A stretch of DNA of 64,000 nucleotides. Source: Streptomyces rapamycinicus NRRL 5491. GTDB lineage: Bacteria; Actinomycetota; Actinomycetes; Streptomycetales; Streptomycetaceae. Positions within the stretch are counted from its first letter, which is position 1. Every line of letters begins with the position of its first letter. Of this stretch, positions 17,136-24,148 are shown piece by piece. A model generated the notes under the pieces. That model made no database searches, was not told where the DNA came from, and saw only the letters and a program-made list of their open reading frames with translations. Location of the stretch: the NCBI RefSeq assembly GCF_024298965.1, contig NZ_CP085193.1, positions 1,426,001-1,490,000 on the forward strand, in the 5' to 3' direction. Made by a program: the position numbers and the translations under genes.

Positions 17136-18268
17136 GTGGTCCTCCGCAGCGGGGCGTCGAGCGCGTCCTCGATCAGACGCGGGGTCAGGTCGGGTCGTAC
17201 GGTGGCGGGGGTGGCCACGGTCAGCGCGGCGGCGGCGTGGCCGTAGCGCGCGGCGTCCACCGGGTCGGCGCCGCCGAGCAGGGCGTGGGCGAACGCGCCG
17301 AGCATCGCGTCACCGGCCCCGGTGACGTCCCGCACCTCGGCCGGTGGCGCCTCCAGTGGCACCCGGCCCTCGTCGACGGTGCTCAGCAGGGAGCCGCGCG
17401 CACCGAGCCGCACCCACACATGCCGCACCCCGCGCTCGTGGAGGACGGCCACGGCCCGGAGCAGCCCCGGGTCGTCCGCGTCCGCGACCCCGTCGAGGTC
17501 CCGCCCGGCGAGCGCGCCCAGCTCCGCCACGTTCGGCGTGACGGCGAGGACCGGCCGCCCGGCGGCGAACAGCGGGGCCAGCAGCGCCGCCTTGGGGACG
17601 CTCACCGGGTCGATCAGCGTCTGGACACCGGCGGCGGAGGCGATGTCCAGGACGTAGGAGAGCACCCGCGTGGAGAGGTTCCCGTCCAGCACCAGCAGAC
17701 CGGCGTTGCCGATGAGTTCCCGCGCGGTGTGGAGGTGCTCGGGGGCCAGCGCGTCGGTGGCGGCCATGTCGGCGATGGCCACGACCAGATCGCCGTCGGC
17801 GTCCAGCACCGCCGTATAGGTGCCGGTGGGATGCGGGCCGCGGTGCACATGTTCGATGCGCACCCCGGCGGCCTGGGTCTCGCTCAGCAGCCGCTCCCCC
17901 GCCGCGTCCTGCCCCACGGCGGCGATGAGATGGGTGGGGGTGCCCAGCCGGGCGAGGTTCTCGGCGATGTTGCGGGCCACCCCGCCTGGGCTGGTGTGGG
18001 ACCGCCCCGGGTTGCTGGTGCGGTACGCCACGGGGGCGAGGCTGCGCACCTTGATGTCCACATTGGCCCCGCCGATGACCACCACCGCGTGCTCCTGGCG
18101 CAGGATGTAGCCGCGCCCCAGGATGGCGCCCTTCTTGCCCAGGTTGGACAGGTGCACATTGACCGCGGCCCGTGTGGTCCCGAGGGCGTCGGCGATGGAC
18201 TGGGCGCCGGCCAGCGGGTCCCGCCGCAACAGCGCGAGTATCTCCCGCTCCCTGCGCGTCAGCGTCAT
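17132..18268 (-). CDS. psuK: PfkB-family pseudouridine kinase with N-terminal winged helix-turn-helix
   Basis: 378 residues. Residues 1-60 (MTLTRREREILALLRRDP ... GTTRAAVNVHLSNLGKKG) form a winged helix-turn-helix. From about 62 a ribokinase/PfkB domain follows, with GGANVDIKV, GGVARNIAENLARLG and the catalytic DVTGAGDAM. It should phosphorylate pseudouridine to pseudouridine 5'-phosphate, the substrate of the overlapping psuG. The fused DNA-binding domain suggests the kinase also represses its own operon. A short palindrome lies 11 bp upstream of the start at 18268. Assignment as pseudouridine kinase rests mainly on the psuG overlap. Confidence 0.88.
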   Translation of the reverse strand: MTLTRREREILALLRRDPLAGAQSIADALGTTRAAVNVHLSNLGKKGAILGRGYILRQEHAVVVIGGANVDIKVRSLAPVAYRTSNPGRSHTSPGGVARNIAENLARLGTPTHLIAAVGQDAAGERLLSETQAAGVRIEHVHRGPHPTGTYTAVLDADGDLVVAIADMAATDALAPEHLHTARELIGNAGLLVLDGNLSTRVLSYVLDIASAAGVQTLIDPVSVPKAALLAPLFAAGRPVLAVTPNVAELGALAGRDLDGVADADDPGLLRAVAVLHERGVRHVWVRLGARGSLLSTVDEGRVPLEAPPAEVRDVTGAGDAMLGAFAHALLGGADPVDAARYGHAAAALTVATPATVRPDLTPRLIEDALDAPLRRTT

Positions 18269-18278
18269 GTTCAGCAGA

Positions 18279-18293
18279 CTAAAGCAAACTTAG
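18279..18293. promoter_or_regulatory. Putative autoregulatory operator of psuK-psuG
   Basis: CTAAAGCAAACTTAG, an imperfect inverted repeat (CTAA/TTAG outer arms), 11-25 bp upstream of the psuK start. Placed where binding by the kinase's own helix-turn-helix would block transcription or initiation. Sequence-only inference. Confidence 0.35.
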
Positions 18294-18304
18294 CCCGATA
18301 AACA

Positions 18305-18320
18305 GGCCCCATCAGGGGCC
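18305..18320. other. Perfect 16-bp palindrome in the psuK/ATP-grasp divergent region
   Basis: GGCCCCATCAGGGGCC, 6-bp arms and a 4-nt loop, followed closely by a repeat of AACAGGCC (18301 and 18325). The 190-bp region between the divergent psuK and ATP-grasp genes holds no gene I can support. The palindrome could be an operator or a short hairpin in either transcript. Confidence 0.4.
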
Positions 18321-18458
18321 GGTGAACAGGCCACTGACGGCCATGGGTTGGCCCAGGAGATCGCAAAAGAACGGCGGATGACATCCTGAGGAGCCATGGC
18401 GCGCCGGACACTCTCGGCAGCGGCCCGGGAACCTGTCCGGTGACGAGGAAGAAGGCCG

Positions 18459-19376
18459 ATGAGACTCTGCTTTCTGGTGGAGGAGCGCTATCGCCATGAC
18501 GGCATGCCGCGTGAGGTGATCCGTCAGCTCTCCGCCTGGGGTCACCAGGTGGATGTGGTCCGGCCGGGCCGTTCACTGCTGCGGATGTCCGACGCGGTGC
18601 GGGCGGGCAGCCATGACGCCTGGGTGCTCAAGACGGTGTCCGGAGGTCCCGGGCTGATGCTGCTGGAGGCCGCGGCGGCGGTCGGGCTGACCACCGTCAA
18701 CGACGCCCGCTCCATCCGCGGCGTACGGGACAAGGCCCTGGCGGCCGCCATCGGGCGCAGCCGTGGCCTGCCGATGCCGCCCACCTACGCGGCGGCCCGG
18801 CCCGAGGCGCTGGAGGAGATACCGGAGGCCGAGTTCCCGCTGGTGGTCAAGCCCGCGGACGGCAGCTCGGGACGGGCCGTGCGGCTGGTGCCGACCCCGG
18901 ACCGGCTCAGGGCGCTGCGCGCCGAGCTGGCGGCGGAGGGCATGCTCATCGCCCAGCCGTACGTGCCGAACTCAGGGCTGGACCTCAAGGTGTACTGCGT
19001 AGGCGGGGAGTTGTACGCCACCGAGCGGGGGTCGCCGCTCGGCCCCGACGGGGGCGCACACGGCCGGCGGGTACCGCTGTCCGCCGAAGTGGCGGCCATC
19101 GCGGCCGAGGTCGGCGCGGTCTACGGCCTCGATCTGTACGGGGTGGATGTGCTGCTGGGCCCGGACGGGCCGGTGGTGGTCGATGTGAACGACTTCCCCA
19201 GCTTCAAGGAGGTGCCGGACGCGGCGGCCCGGGTGGGGCGCGCGGTACTGGAGTTGGCGCGCGGCGGCGGTGGCCGGTCCGGGCCCGGGCTCGTCGGCGC
19301 CCTCACCGGAGCCGAGCCGCCGGTACATGCTCCCGAGCCGGTCCCGGCCACCGCCGCGGTGAGTGGCGGCCGATGA
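18459..19376 (+). CDS. ATP-grasp ligase, RimK/LysX-like (first of a tandem pair)
   Basis: 305-residue ATP-grasp protein. The central and C-terminal domains show PLVVKPADGSSGRAVRLV (nucleotide-binding Lys and glycine-rich loop), MLIAQPYVPNSGLDLKVYCVGGEL and the metal-binding DVNDFPSF, so the catalytic core is intact. Such enzymes form a carboxylate-amine bond via an acyl phosphate. The substrate is unknown; related proteins make small peptides, extend proteins or add amino acids to carriers. The last 45 residues are low-complexity. The ATG has a GAGGAAGAAGG site. Its end overlaps the second ATP-grasp gene by 4 nt. Confidence 0.87.
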   Translation: MRLCFLVEERYRHDGMPREVIRQLSAWGHQVDVVRPGRSLLRMSDAVRAGSHDAWVLKTVSGGPGLMLLEAAAAVGLTTVNDARSIRGVRDKALAAAIGRSRGLPMPPTYAAARPEALEEIPEAEFPLVVKPADGSSGRAVRLVPTPDRLRALRAELAAEGMLIAQPYVPNSGLDLKVYCVGGELYATERGSPLGPDGGAHGRRVPLSAEVAAIAAEVGAVYGLDLYGVDVLLGPDGPVVVDVNDFPSFKEVPDAAARVGRAVLELARGGGGRSGPGLVGALTGAEPPVHAPEPVPATAAVSGGR

Positions 19377-20206
19377 GGATCGGCCTGATCACCGCCGACC
19401 CCGGCCATCAACTCCTCGCCGACGCCACGGCCCTGCTCACCCCTCGCCATGAGGTGGTGGCGCTGGACCCGCGTGACCACGACGGGACGGAGACGCGGGG
19501 TCCGGCCTCCGCCGGGGAGCTCGCCGATGTGTATCTGCTGAAGGCCCGGACACCGCCCGCGCTGGCACTCGCCCGGTCCCTGGAGCGGCGTGGCGCCCCG
19601 GTGGTGAACTCCGCCGCCGCCACCGCGCGGTGCCAGGACCGGACGGAGATGGCCGATCGGGCGCTCCGCGCCGGTCTGCCGTTCGCCCCCACCCGTACCG
19701 TGGCCTCGCTCGCCGGGCTGGCGGCGGAGCCGCCGCGTCGTCCCGCCGTCGTCAAGAGCCGTCACAGCCGCCGCCATGACCTGGTGGCCCGCGTGGACGA
19801 CGCCGCGCGGCTGCGTGCCCTCACCGCCGACTGGGCGGATGAACCCGTGGTGGTGCAGGACTTCGTCCCGAACGACGGCTGGGACCACAAGCTGTGGGTG
19901 GTCGCGGGCCGGGTGTTCGCCGCGCTGCGCCGGTCGGAGCTGGCGGCCGGCGGCCGCGGTCCGAACCTGCCGCTGGCCCTGGACGCACTGCCACCGGGCT
20001 GGCTGGATCCGGTGCTCCGGGTCGGTTCGGTGTTCTCGCTGGACGTCTACGGCGTGGATCTGATCGACTCGGGCGGCGGCGCGCCACTGATCGTGGACAT
20101 CAACGCCTTCCCCGGAATCCGCGGTCAGGCCGGGGCTCCCGAGGCGCTGGCGGCCCTGGCGCTGCGGACGGCCGAACGGGGCGGACTCACCGTCTCCCGC
20201 ACATGA
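19373..20206 (+). CDS. ATP-grasp ligase (second of a tandem pair)
   Basis: 277-residue protein, diverged from its neighbour but with the same fold: RRPAVVKSRHSRRHDLVARV (nucleotide loop), VVVQDFVPNDGWDHKLWVVAGRVFAAL, SLDVYGVDLID and the metal-binding VDINAFPGI. Coupled to the first gene by an ATGA overlap, so both proteins are probably made in equal amounts and may act as a pair in one pathway or as a complex. The type II thioesterase follows 162 bp later on the same strand. No precursor peptide or carrier protein gene is visible between them. Confidence 0.86.
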   Translation: MRIGLITADPGHQLLADATALLTPRHEVVALDPRDHDGTETRGPASAGELADVYLLKARTPPALALARSLERRGAPVVNSAAATARCQDRTEMADRALRAGLPFAPTRTVASLAGLAAEPPRRPAVVKSRHSRRHDLVARVDDAARLRALTADWADEPVVVQDFVPNDGWDHKLWVVAGRVFAALRRSELAAGGRGPNLPLALDALPPGWLDPVLRVGSVFSLDVYGVDLIDSGGGAPLIVDINAFPGIRGQAGAPEALAALALRTAERGGLTVSRT

Positions 20207-20368
20207 CCGACACGAGGGAAATACTAGGGGACTCCCGGCCGAAATAGGGGTGGCCGCAGGTCGGATGGGACGGGCAGGGTGGTCTACTGGTCTGCGCGCG
20301 AATCCGAGGCGCGCGCGCGACAGCCACCCGACAGCCGCCGCAGAGCGAGCGGCGCGAAAGGACATCAC

Positions 20369-21124
20369 GTGACCGCAAACCCCACCGGCACAAGCCTGTG
20401 GATCAGGCAGTTCCACCCCGCGCCGGCAGCGGCGACGCGACTCGTCTGCCTGCCCCACGCCGGAGGGTCCGCCTCCTACTACTTCCCCGTCTCCAAGGCC
20501 CTCTCGCCCACGGTCGACGTGCTCGCCGTGCAGTACCCGGGACGCCAGGACCGGCGCAACGAGAAGTGCATCGACAGCATCGCCGAACTGGCCGACGCTC
20601 TGGTGCCCGAGCTGCTGCCCTACACGGACAAGCCGGTGGCGCTTTTCGGCCACAGCATGGGCGCCACGCTGAGCTTCGAGGTCGCCCTGCGCCTGGAGCA
20701 GAAGGGCGTCATGCCGGTGGCGCTTTTCGCGTCGGGACGGCGCGCCCCGTCCTGCCACCGTGACGAGTCCGTCCACCTCCGCGACGACGACGGGCTGATC
20801 GCCGAGGTGAAGGGCCTGAGCGGCACCGACACCCAGCTCCTCGGCGACGACGAGATCCTCCGGATGGTGCTCCCCGCGATCCGCAGCGACTACAAGGCGG
20901 CCGAGACCTATCGCTACACCCCCGGCCCGCGGCTGGCGGCGCCCATCCACGCGCATGTGGGGGACGACGACCCCAAAGCGACCGTCGAAGAGGCCCGCGC
21001 CTGGGGCGAGCACACCACCGGTGGCTTCGACCTCCAGGTCTACTCCGGCGGCCACTTCTACCTCAACGACCAGGCGCCGCGGGTGATCGCGTCGATCCGG
21101 GACGTGCTGACCTCGAAGTCCTGA
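20369..21124 (+). CDS. Type II thioesterase (alpha/beta hydrolase)
   Basis: 251-residue stand-alone thioesterase of the kind that clears misacylated carrier proteins in PKS/NRPS pathways. The nucleophile elbow is GHSMG (Ser96) and the catalytic His is in SGGHFYL (His229); RLVCLPHAGGSASYYFP at the N-terminus is characteristic. The start is a GTG at 20369 behind GAAAGGAC. No PKS or NRPS is adjacent; the nearest is the MAS-like PKS about 11 kb away, which it could serve. Its stop codon forms part of a bidirectional terminator with the facing gene. Confidence 0.92.
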   Translation: MTANPTGTSLWIRQFHPAPAAATRLVCLPHAGGSASYYFPVSKALSPTVDVLAVQYPGRQDRRNEKCIDSIAELADALVPELLPYTDKPVALFGHSMGATLSFEVALRLEQKGVMPVALFASGRRAPSCHRDESVHLRDDDGLIAEVKGLSGTDTQLLGDDEILRMVLPAIRSDYKAAETYRYTPGPRLAAPIHAHVGDDDPKATVEEARAWGEHTTGGFDLQVYSGGHFYLNDQAPRVIASIRDVLTSKS

Positions 21125-21150
21125 ACGCCCGCCCGGCCACGGGGCGTTCA
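21122..21150. terminator. Bidirectional terminator built from two stop codons
   Basis: TGAACGCCC (21122-21130) and GGGCGTTCA (21142-21150) form a perfect 9-bp stem with an 11-nt loop. The outer TGA of each arm is the stop codon of each converging gene. No U-tract, as is common in Streptomyces. Confidence 0.75.
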
Positions 21151-22362
21151 GCCGCCTGGTCGGTGGGCCAGGACGGTCCGTATGTAGTCCTCCACGGTGG
21201 TGTCCAGGCCCACGTCCCGGCCGGCCCGCTCGGACAACAGCCAGCGGTGTTCCAGCAGTTCGTAGTAGATCTGCGCGGTGTCGGTGGCACCGCGCAGCTC
21301 TTTCGGCACGGTCCGCACGGTGGGCCGGAAAACATCGCGGACCCACCGGTGGGCGAGCACCTCCGGGCGGGCGCCGAGCGGATCGCCGGGCGCGTAGTCG
21401 TCCTGGGTGGCCATCCAGGTCTCCAGGTCGTTCAGGAGGCTGCGGGCCTGGTTCTCCTCCGCGTCGAGCCCGGTAAGCCGCAGCAGCTGCCGCTGATGGT
21501 GGCCCGCGTCCACCACCTTGGGCACGAAGGTGACGGTGTCGCCGTCGGGCGAGCGCTCGATCTGCATCTCCGCCACGTCGAACCCGAGGTCGTTCAGGCG
21601 GCGGACGCGCTGGTCGATGGCGTGGCGCCGGTCGAGCGGATAGACCGACTGACGGGTCAGCTCATGCCACAGATCGCAGTAGCGGTCGACGATGGCCTGG
21701 CCGAAGAGCACCGGGTCGACCGAGGGGTGCAGGGAGCCGCTCGCCTCCAGGTCCATCAGCTCACCCGCGATGTTCACCCGCGCCACCTCGACGTCGTACT
21801 CCCGCTGTCCGCTGGTGAGCCTCGGCTGGATCTGCCCGGTCTCGGCGTCCACCAGATAGGCGGCGTACGCGCCCGCGTCGCGCCGGAAAAGGGTGTTGGA
21901 CAGCGAGCAGTCGCCCCAGGCGAACCCGGCTAGATGCAACCGCACCAGCAGCACGGCGAGCGCGTCGAGCAGCCGTCTGATGGTGCTGGGCCGCATGGTC
22001 GTCTGGAACATCGACCGGTACGGCTGCGACCCCACCAGATGGCGGGTGATCAGCGCCGGTTCCAGCGGATCGCCGTGCCCGTCGGTGCGCCCGGTCACCA
22101 CCGCGAGCGCGTCCACCGCGGGCACCGCGAGCCGGTCCAGATCGCGCAGCAGTCCGTACTCCCGCACCGCCGCCCACTCGCCGACCTCCTTGACCGCCAC
22201 GATCTCGCCGCCCGCCTGCGCGAACCGGACGACATGGCGGGAGATGCCCCGGGGCAGCGAGACCAGGTGCTCCTCCGGCCACTCCGCCAGTGGGATGTTC
22301 CACGGCAGGTCGAGCAGGGACGCCGGATGCTCGGGCGATGTGGCGGTGATCTGCAGCTCCAT
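21148..22362 (-). CDS. DUF4032 protein with kinase-like N-terminal domain
   Basis: 404 residues. The N-terminal 230 residues resemble the LPS/aminoglycoside kinase-like fold: VAVKEVGEWAAVREYGLLRDL (Lys and Glu), then LHLAGFAWGDCSLSNTLFRRD (catalytic D with N five residues later) and AYLVDAETGQ (DxE in place of DFG). The C-terminal 170 residues match DUF4032 (VRRLNDLGFDVAEMQIERSPDGDTVTFVPKVVDAGHHQRQLLRLTGL type). Widespread in actinobacteria, function unknown. It is divergent from the SDR gene across 174 bp that contain two copies of a palindrome. Confidence 0.85.
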   Translation of the reverse strand: MELQITATSPEHPASLLDLPWNIPLAEWPEEHLVSLPRGISRHVVRFAQAGGEIVAVKEVGEWAAVREYGLLRDLDRLAVPAVDALAVVTGRTDGHGDPLEPALITRHLVGSQPYRSMFQTTMRPSTIRRLLDALAVLLVRLHLAGFAWGDCSLSNTLFRRDAGAYAAYLVDAETGQIQPRLTSGQREYDVEVARVNIAGELMDLEASGSLHPSVDPVLFGQAIVDRYCDLWHELTRQSVYPLDRRHAIDQRVRRLNDLGFDVAEMQIERSPDGDTVTFVPKVVDAGHHQRQLLRLTGLDAEENQARSLLNDLETWMATQDDYAPGDPLGARPEVLAHRWVRDVFRPTVRTVPKELRGATDTAQIYYELLEHRWLLSERAGRDVGLDTTVEDYIRTVLAHRPGG

Positions 22363-22431
22363 GACGCCCCAGTGTGCGGTACGGAAGTGTCATCGGAGCC
22401 GGTCGTACGGCGGCCCGACGCACGATCAAAT

Positions 22432-22446
22432 GGACAGAATCTGTCC
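22432..22446. promoter_or_regulatory. Palindromic operator, copy 1
   Basis: GGACAGAATCTGTCC, 7-bp arms around one central base. The copy at 22472 has the same arms with one change. Located between the divergent DUF4032 and SDR genes, 91-105 bp before the SDR start. Confidence 0.65.
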
Positions 22447-22471
22447 GGATACATACGCTGAAGATCCAATC

Positions 22472-22486
22472 GGACAAGATCTGTCC
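22472..22486. promoter_or_regulatory. Palindromic operator, copy 2
   Basis: GGACAAGATCTGTCC, centred exactly 40 bp from copy 1 (about four helical turns), 51-65 bp upstream of the SDR start. The spacing places both sites on one DNA face and suggests cooperative binding by a dimeric repressor. An AraC regulator is encoded downstream, but the perfect-palindrome form fits TetR/MarR types better. Confidence 0.65.
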
Positions 22487-22536
22487 CGCTCAGGGAGGCC
22501 GCCGCGGCAGACCGACACCTCGAAGGGAGCCCGTGC

Positions 22537-23325
22537 ATGAGCCATCTCGCCGGCACCACCGCGGTGATCACAGGAGCCGACGAGGGCCTCGGCTACGCCA
22601 TCGCGGACGCCTTCGCGGTGGCGGGCGCCGACTTGGTGCTGCTCGCCCATGACGGGGACAAGCTGGAGCGGGCCCGCCACACCCTGGCCGGACACGGCAC
22701 CACCGTACGCGGACTCCGCGTGGACCTGGCCGACCCCGGCGCCGCCACCGCCGCCGCGCGTCAGGTGCTCGCGCTCACCGAGCGGGTGGACACCCTGGTC
22801 AACAACGCGGGCACGGCACACTTCAGCCCGCTCGCCCAGACCTCGGCCGACTCCTTCGACGCCATGCTGCACCACAATGTCCGGGTGCCCTTCCTGCTCG
22901 CCCAGGCGCTGCTGCCCGCGCTCATCGAGGGGCGTGGCAGCATCATCAACATCAGCAGCTACTGGGCCCACACGGCATCCGCCGGCCGGCCGTCCGCGGC
23001 CTACTCCGCCACGCGTGGCGCCATCAACGCGATGACCCGGGCGCTCGCCAATGAACTGGGCCCGTCCGGGGTCCGGGTGGTCGGCATCGCCCCCGGCGCC
23101 GTACCCGCCCCGGCGTGTGAACGGGACCGCCTCGTCGCGATGAGCGCCGGGGAGCCGTACGGAGCCGGTCACGCCCCGGACGGCCATCCGCCGGGTCGGG
23201 CCAGCGAGCCCCATGAAGTGGCCGCCGCCGCGGCCTTCCTCGCCTCCCCCCGGGCCGGGTGGACCACCGGCACCATCATGAACGTGGACGGCGCCGATGT
23301 GGACGGTGCCCTGGCCGTCCGCTGA
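22537..23325 (+). CDS. Short-chain dehydrogenase/reductase with altered active-site Lys
   Basis: 262-residue classical SDR. The cofactor motif is TGADEGLG (12-19), followed by NNAG (89-92), catalytic Ser near 140 (NISSYW) and Tyr156. The residue four after the Tyr, normally the catalytic Lys of YxxxK, is Arg160 (YSATRGA). Most SDRs need that Lys, so activity may be changed or lost. Ribosome site GAAGGGAG lies upstream of the ATG. Two copies of a palindromic operator precede it, and the AraC gene follows 61 bp later on the same strand. Substrate unknown. Confidence 0.87.
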   Translation: MSHLAGTTAVITGADEGLGYAIADAFAVAGADLVLLAHDGDKLERARHTLAGHGTTVRGLRVDLADPGAATAAARQVLALTERVDTLVNNAGTAHFSPLAQTSADSFDAMLHHNVRVPFLLAQALLPALIEGRGSIINISSYWAHTASAGRPSAAYSATRGAINAMTRALANELGPSGVRVVGIAPGAVPAPACERDRLVAMSAGEPYGAGHAPDGHPPGRASEPHEVAAAAAFLASPRAGWTTGTIMNVDGADVDGALAVR

Positions 23326-23386
23326 CGGCCGCGGCGGGATCCACGCCCCGGCCACCGGCTCCGATGGCCGATACCATGAGGTCGCG

Positions 23387-24133
23387 ATGGAGAGAATCCG
23401 CCACGCTCCCCAGGCGACGACGGGCCAGCGCCCGCTGCCCGCCGGTAGTGGCATCGACGCGCACCGGCATGACGAGCACCAGATCGTCTACGCCGGGCGC
23501 GGGGTGCTGGCGGTCACCACCGACGCGGGCAGCTGGATCGCGCCCGCCAACCGGGCGCTCTGGATCCCGGCCGGGACCGTCCATGAGCACCGCGCGTACG
23601 GCGCCACCGACCTCCATCTGGTGGGGCTGGCGGTGGCGGACAACCCGCTGCGGCTGGAGCAGCCCGCGGTCCTCGGCGTCGGCCCGCTGCTGCGCGAGCT
23701 GATCATCGAGTACACCGCGCGGCCGGCGGACCTCGGCGCGGAGCGCCGCCGGCTGCGGGCCGTACTGCTCGATCAGCTCCGCCGGTGTGCCGAGCAGCCG
23801 GTGCATGTGCCCGCCGCCAGGGATCCGCGCCTGGCGGCGGTGTGTTCCATGCTCCACGGCGACCCGGCGGACAACCGGACCCTGCGACAGCTCGGCGCCG
23901 CGGCCGGGGTCGGCGAGCGCACCCTGACCCGGCTGTGCGGGGCGGAGCTGGGGATGACCTTCCCGCAGTGGCGCACCCAGCTGCGGCTGCACCACGCCCT
24001 GCGGCTGCTGGCCGACGGCGTCCCGGTCACGGCCGTGGCGCATCGCTGCGGCTGGGCGTCCAGCAGCGCCTTCATCGATGTCTTCCGCCGGGCCTTCGGC
24101 CACACCCCCGGCGCCCATCGCGCGCTCGGCTGA
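23387..24133 (+). CDS. AraC-family transcriptional regulator with N-terminal cupin
   Basis: 248 residues. The N-terminal cupin-like sensor (about 15-100) contains DAHRHDEHQIVYAGRGVLAV and NRALWIPAGTVHEH. The C-terminal double helix-turn-helix (about 150-246) has RTLRQLGAAAGVGERTLTRLCGAELGMTFPQWRTQLRLHHALRLL and VAHRCGWASSSAFIDVFRRAFGHTPGAHR. The ATG at 23387 is the only in-frame start that leaves the cupin intact. It may control the adjacent SDR, but a direct link is not shown. It converges with the channel gene with only 15 bp between stops. Confidence 0.9.
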   Translation: MERIRHAPQATTGQRPLPAGSGIDAHRHDEHQIVYAGRGVLAVTTDAGSWIAPANRALWIPAGTVHEHRAYGATDLHLVGLAVADNPLRLEQPAVLGVGPLLRELIIEYTARPADLGAERRRLRAVLLDQLRRCAEQPVHVPAARDPRLAAVCSMLHGDPADNRTLRQLGAAAGVGERTLTRLCGAELGMTFPQWRTQLRLHHALRLLADGVPVTAVAHRCGWASSSAFIDVFRRAFGHTPGAHRALG

Positions 24134-24148
24134 CGCCCGCGGCCGCGT

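Noticed and set aside
18396..18443. 15-codon ORF (starting MARRTLSAAA) before the ATP-grasp pair, considered as a precursor or leader peptide
   Set aside because: Its GAGGAG element is only 2 nt from the ATG, and composition is ordinary; nothing suggests a precursor core or leader function.
20297..20321. GC-alternating inverted repeat upstream of the thioesterase gene
   Set aside because: GCGCGC runs pair by chance in such sequence; the position between an operon end and a start does not decide its role.
24134..24148. CGCGGCCGCG palindrome between AraC and channel genes as a terminator
   Set aside because: Only 10 bp with no loop, so it cannot form a useful hairpin; probably chance in this base composition.
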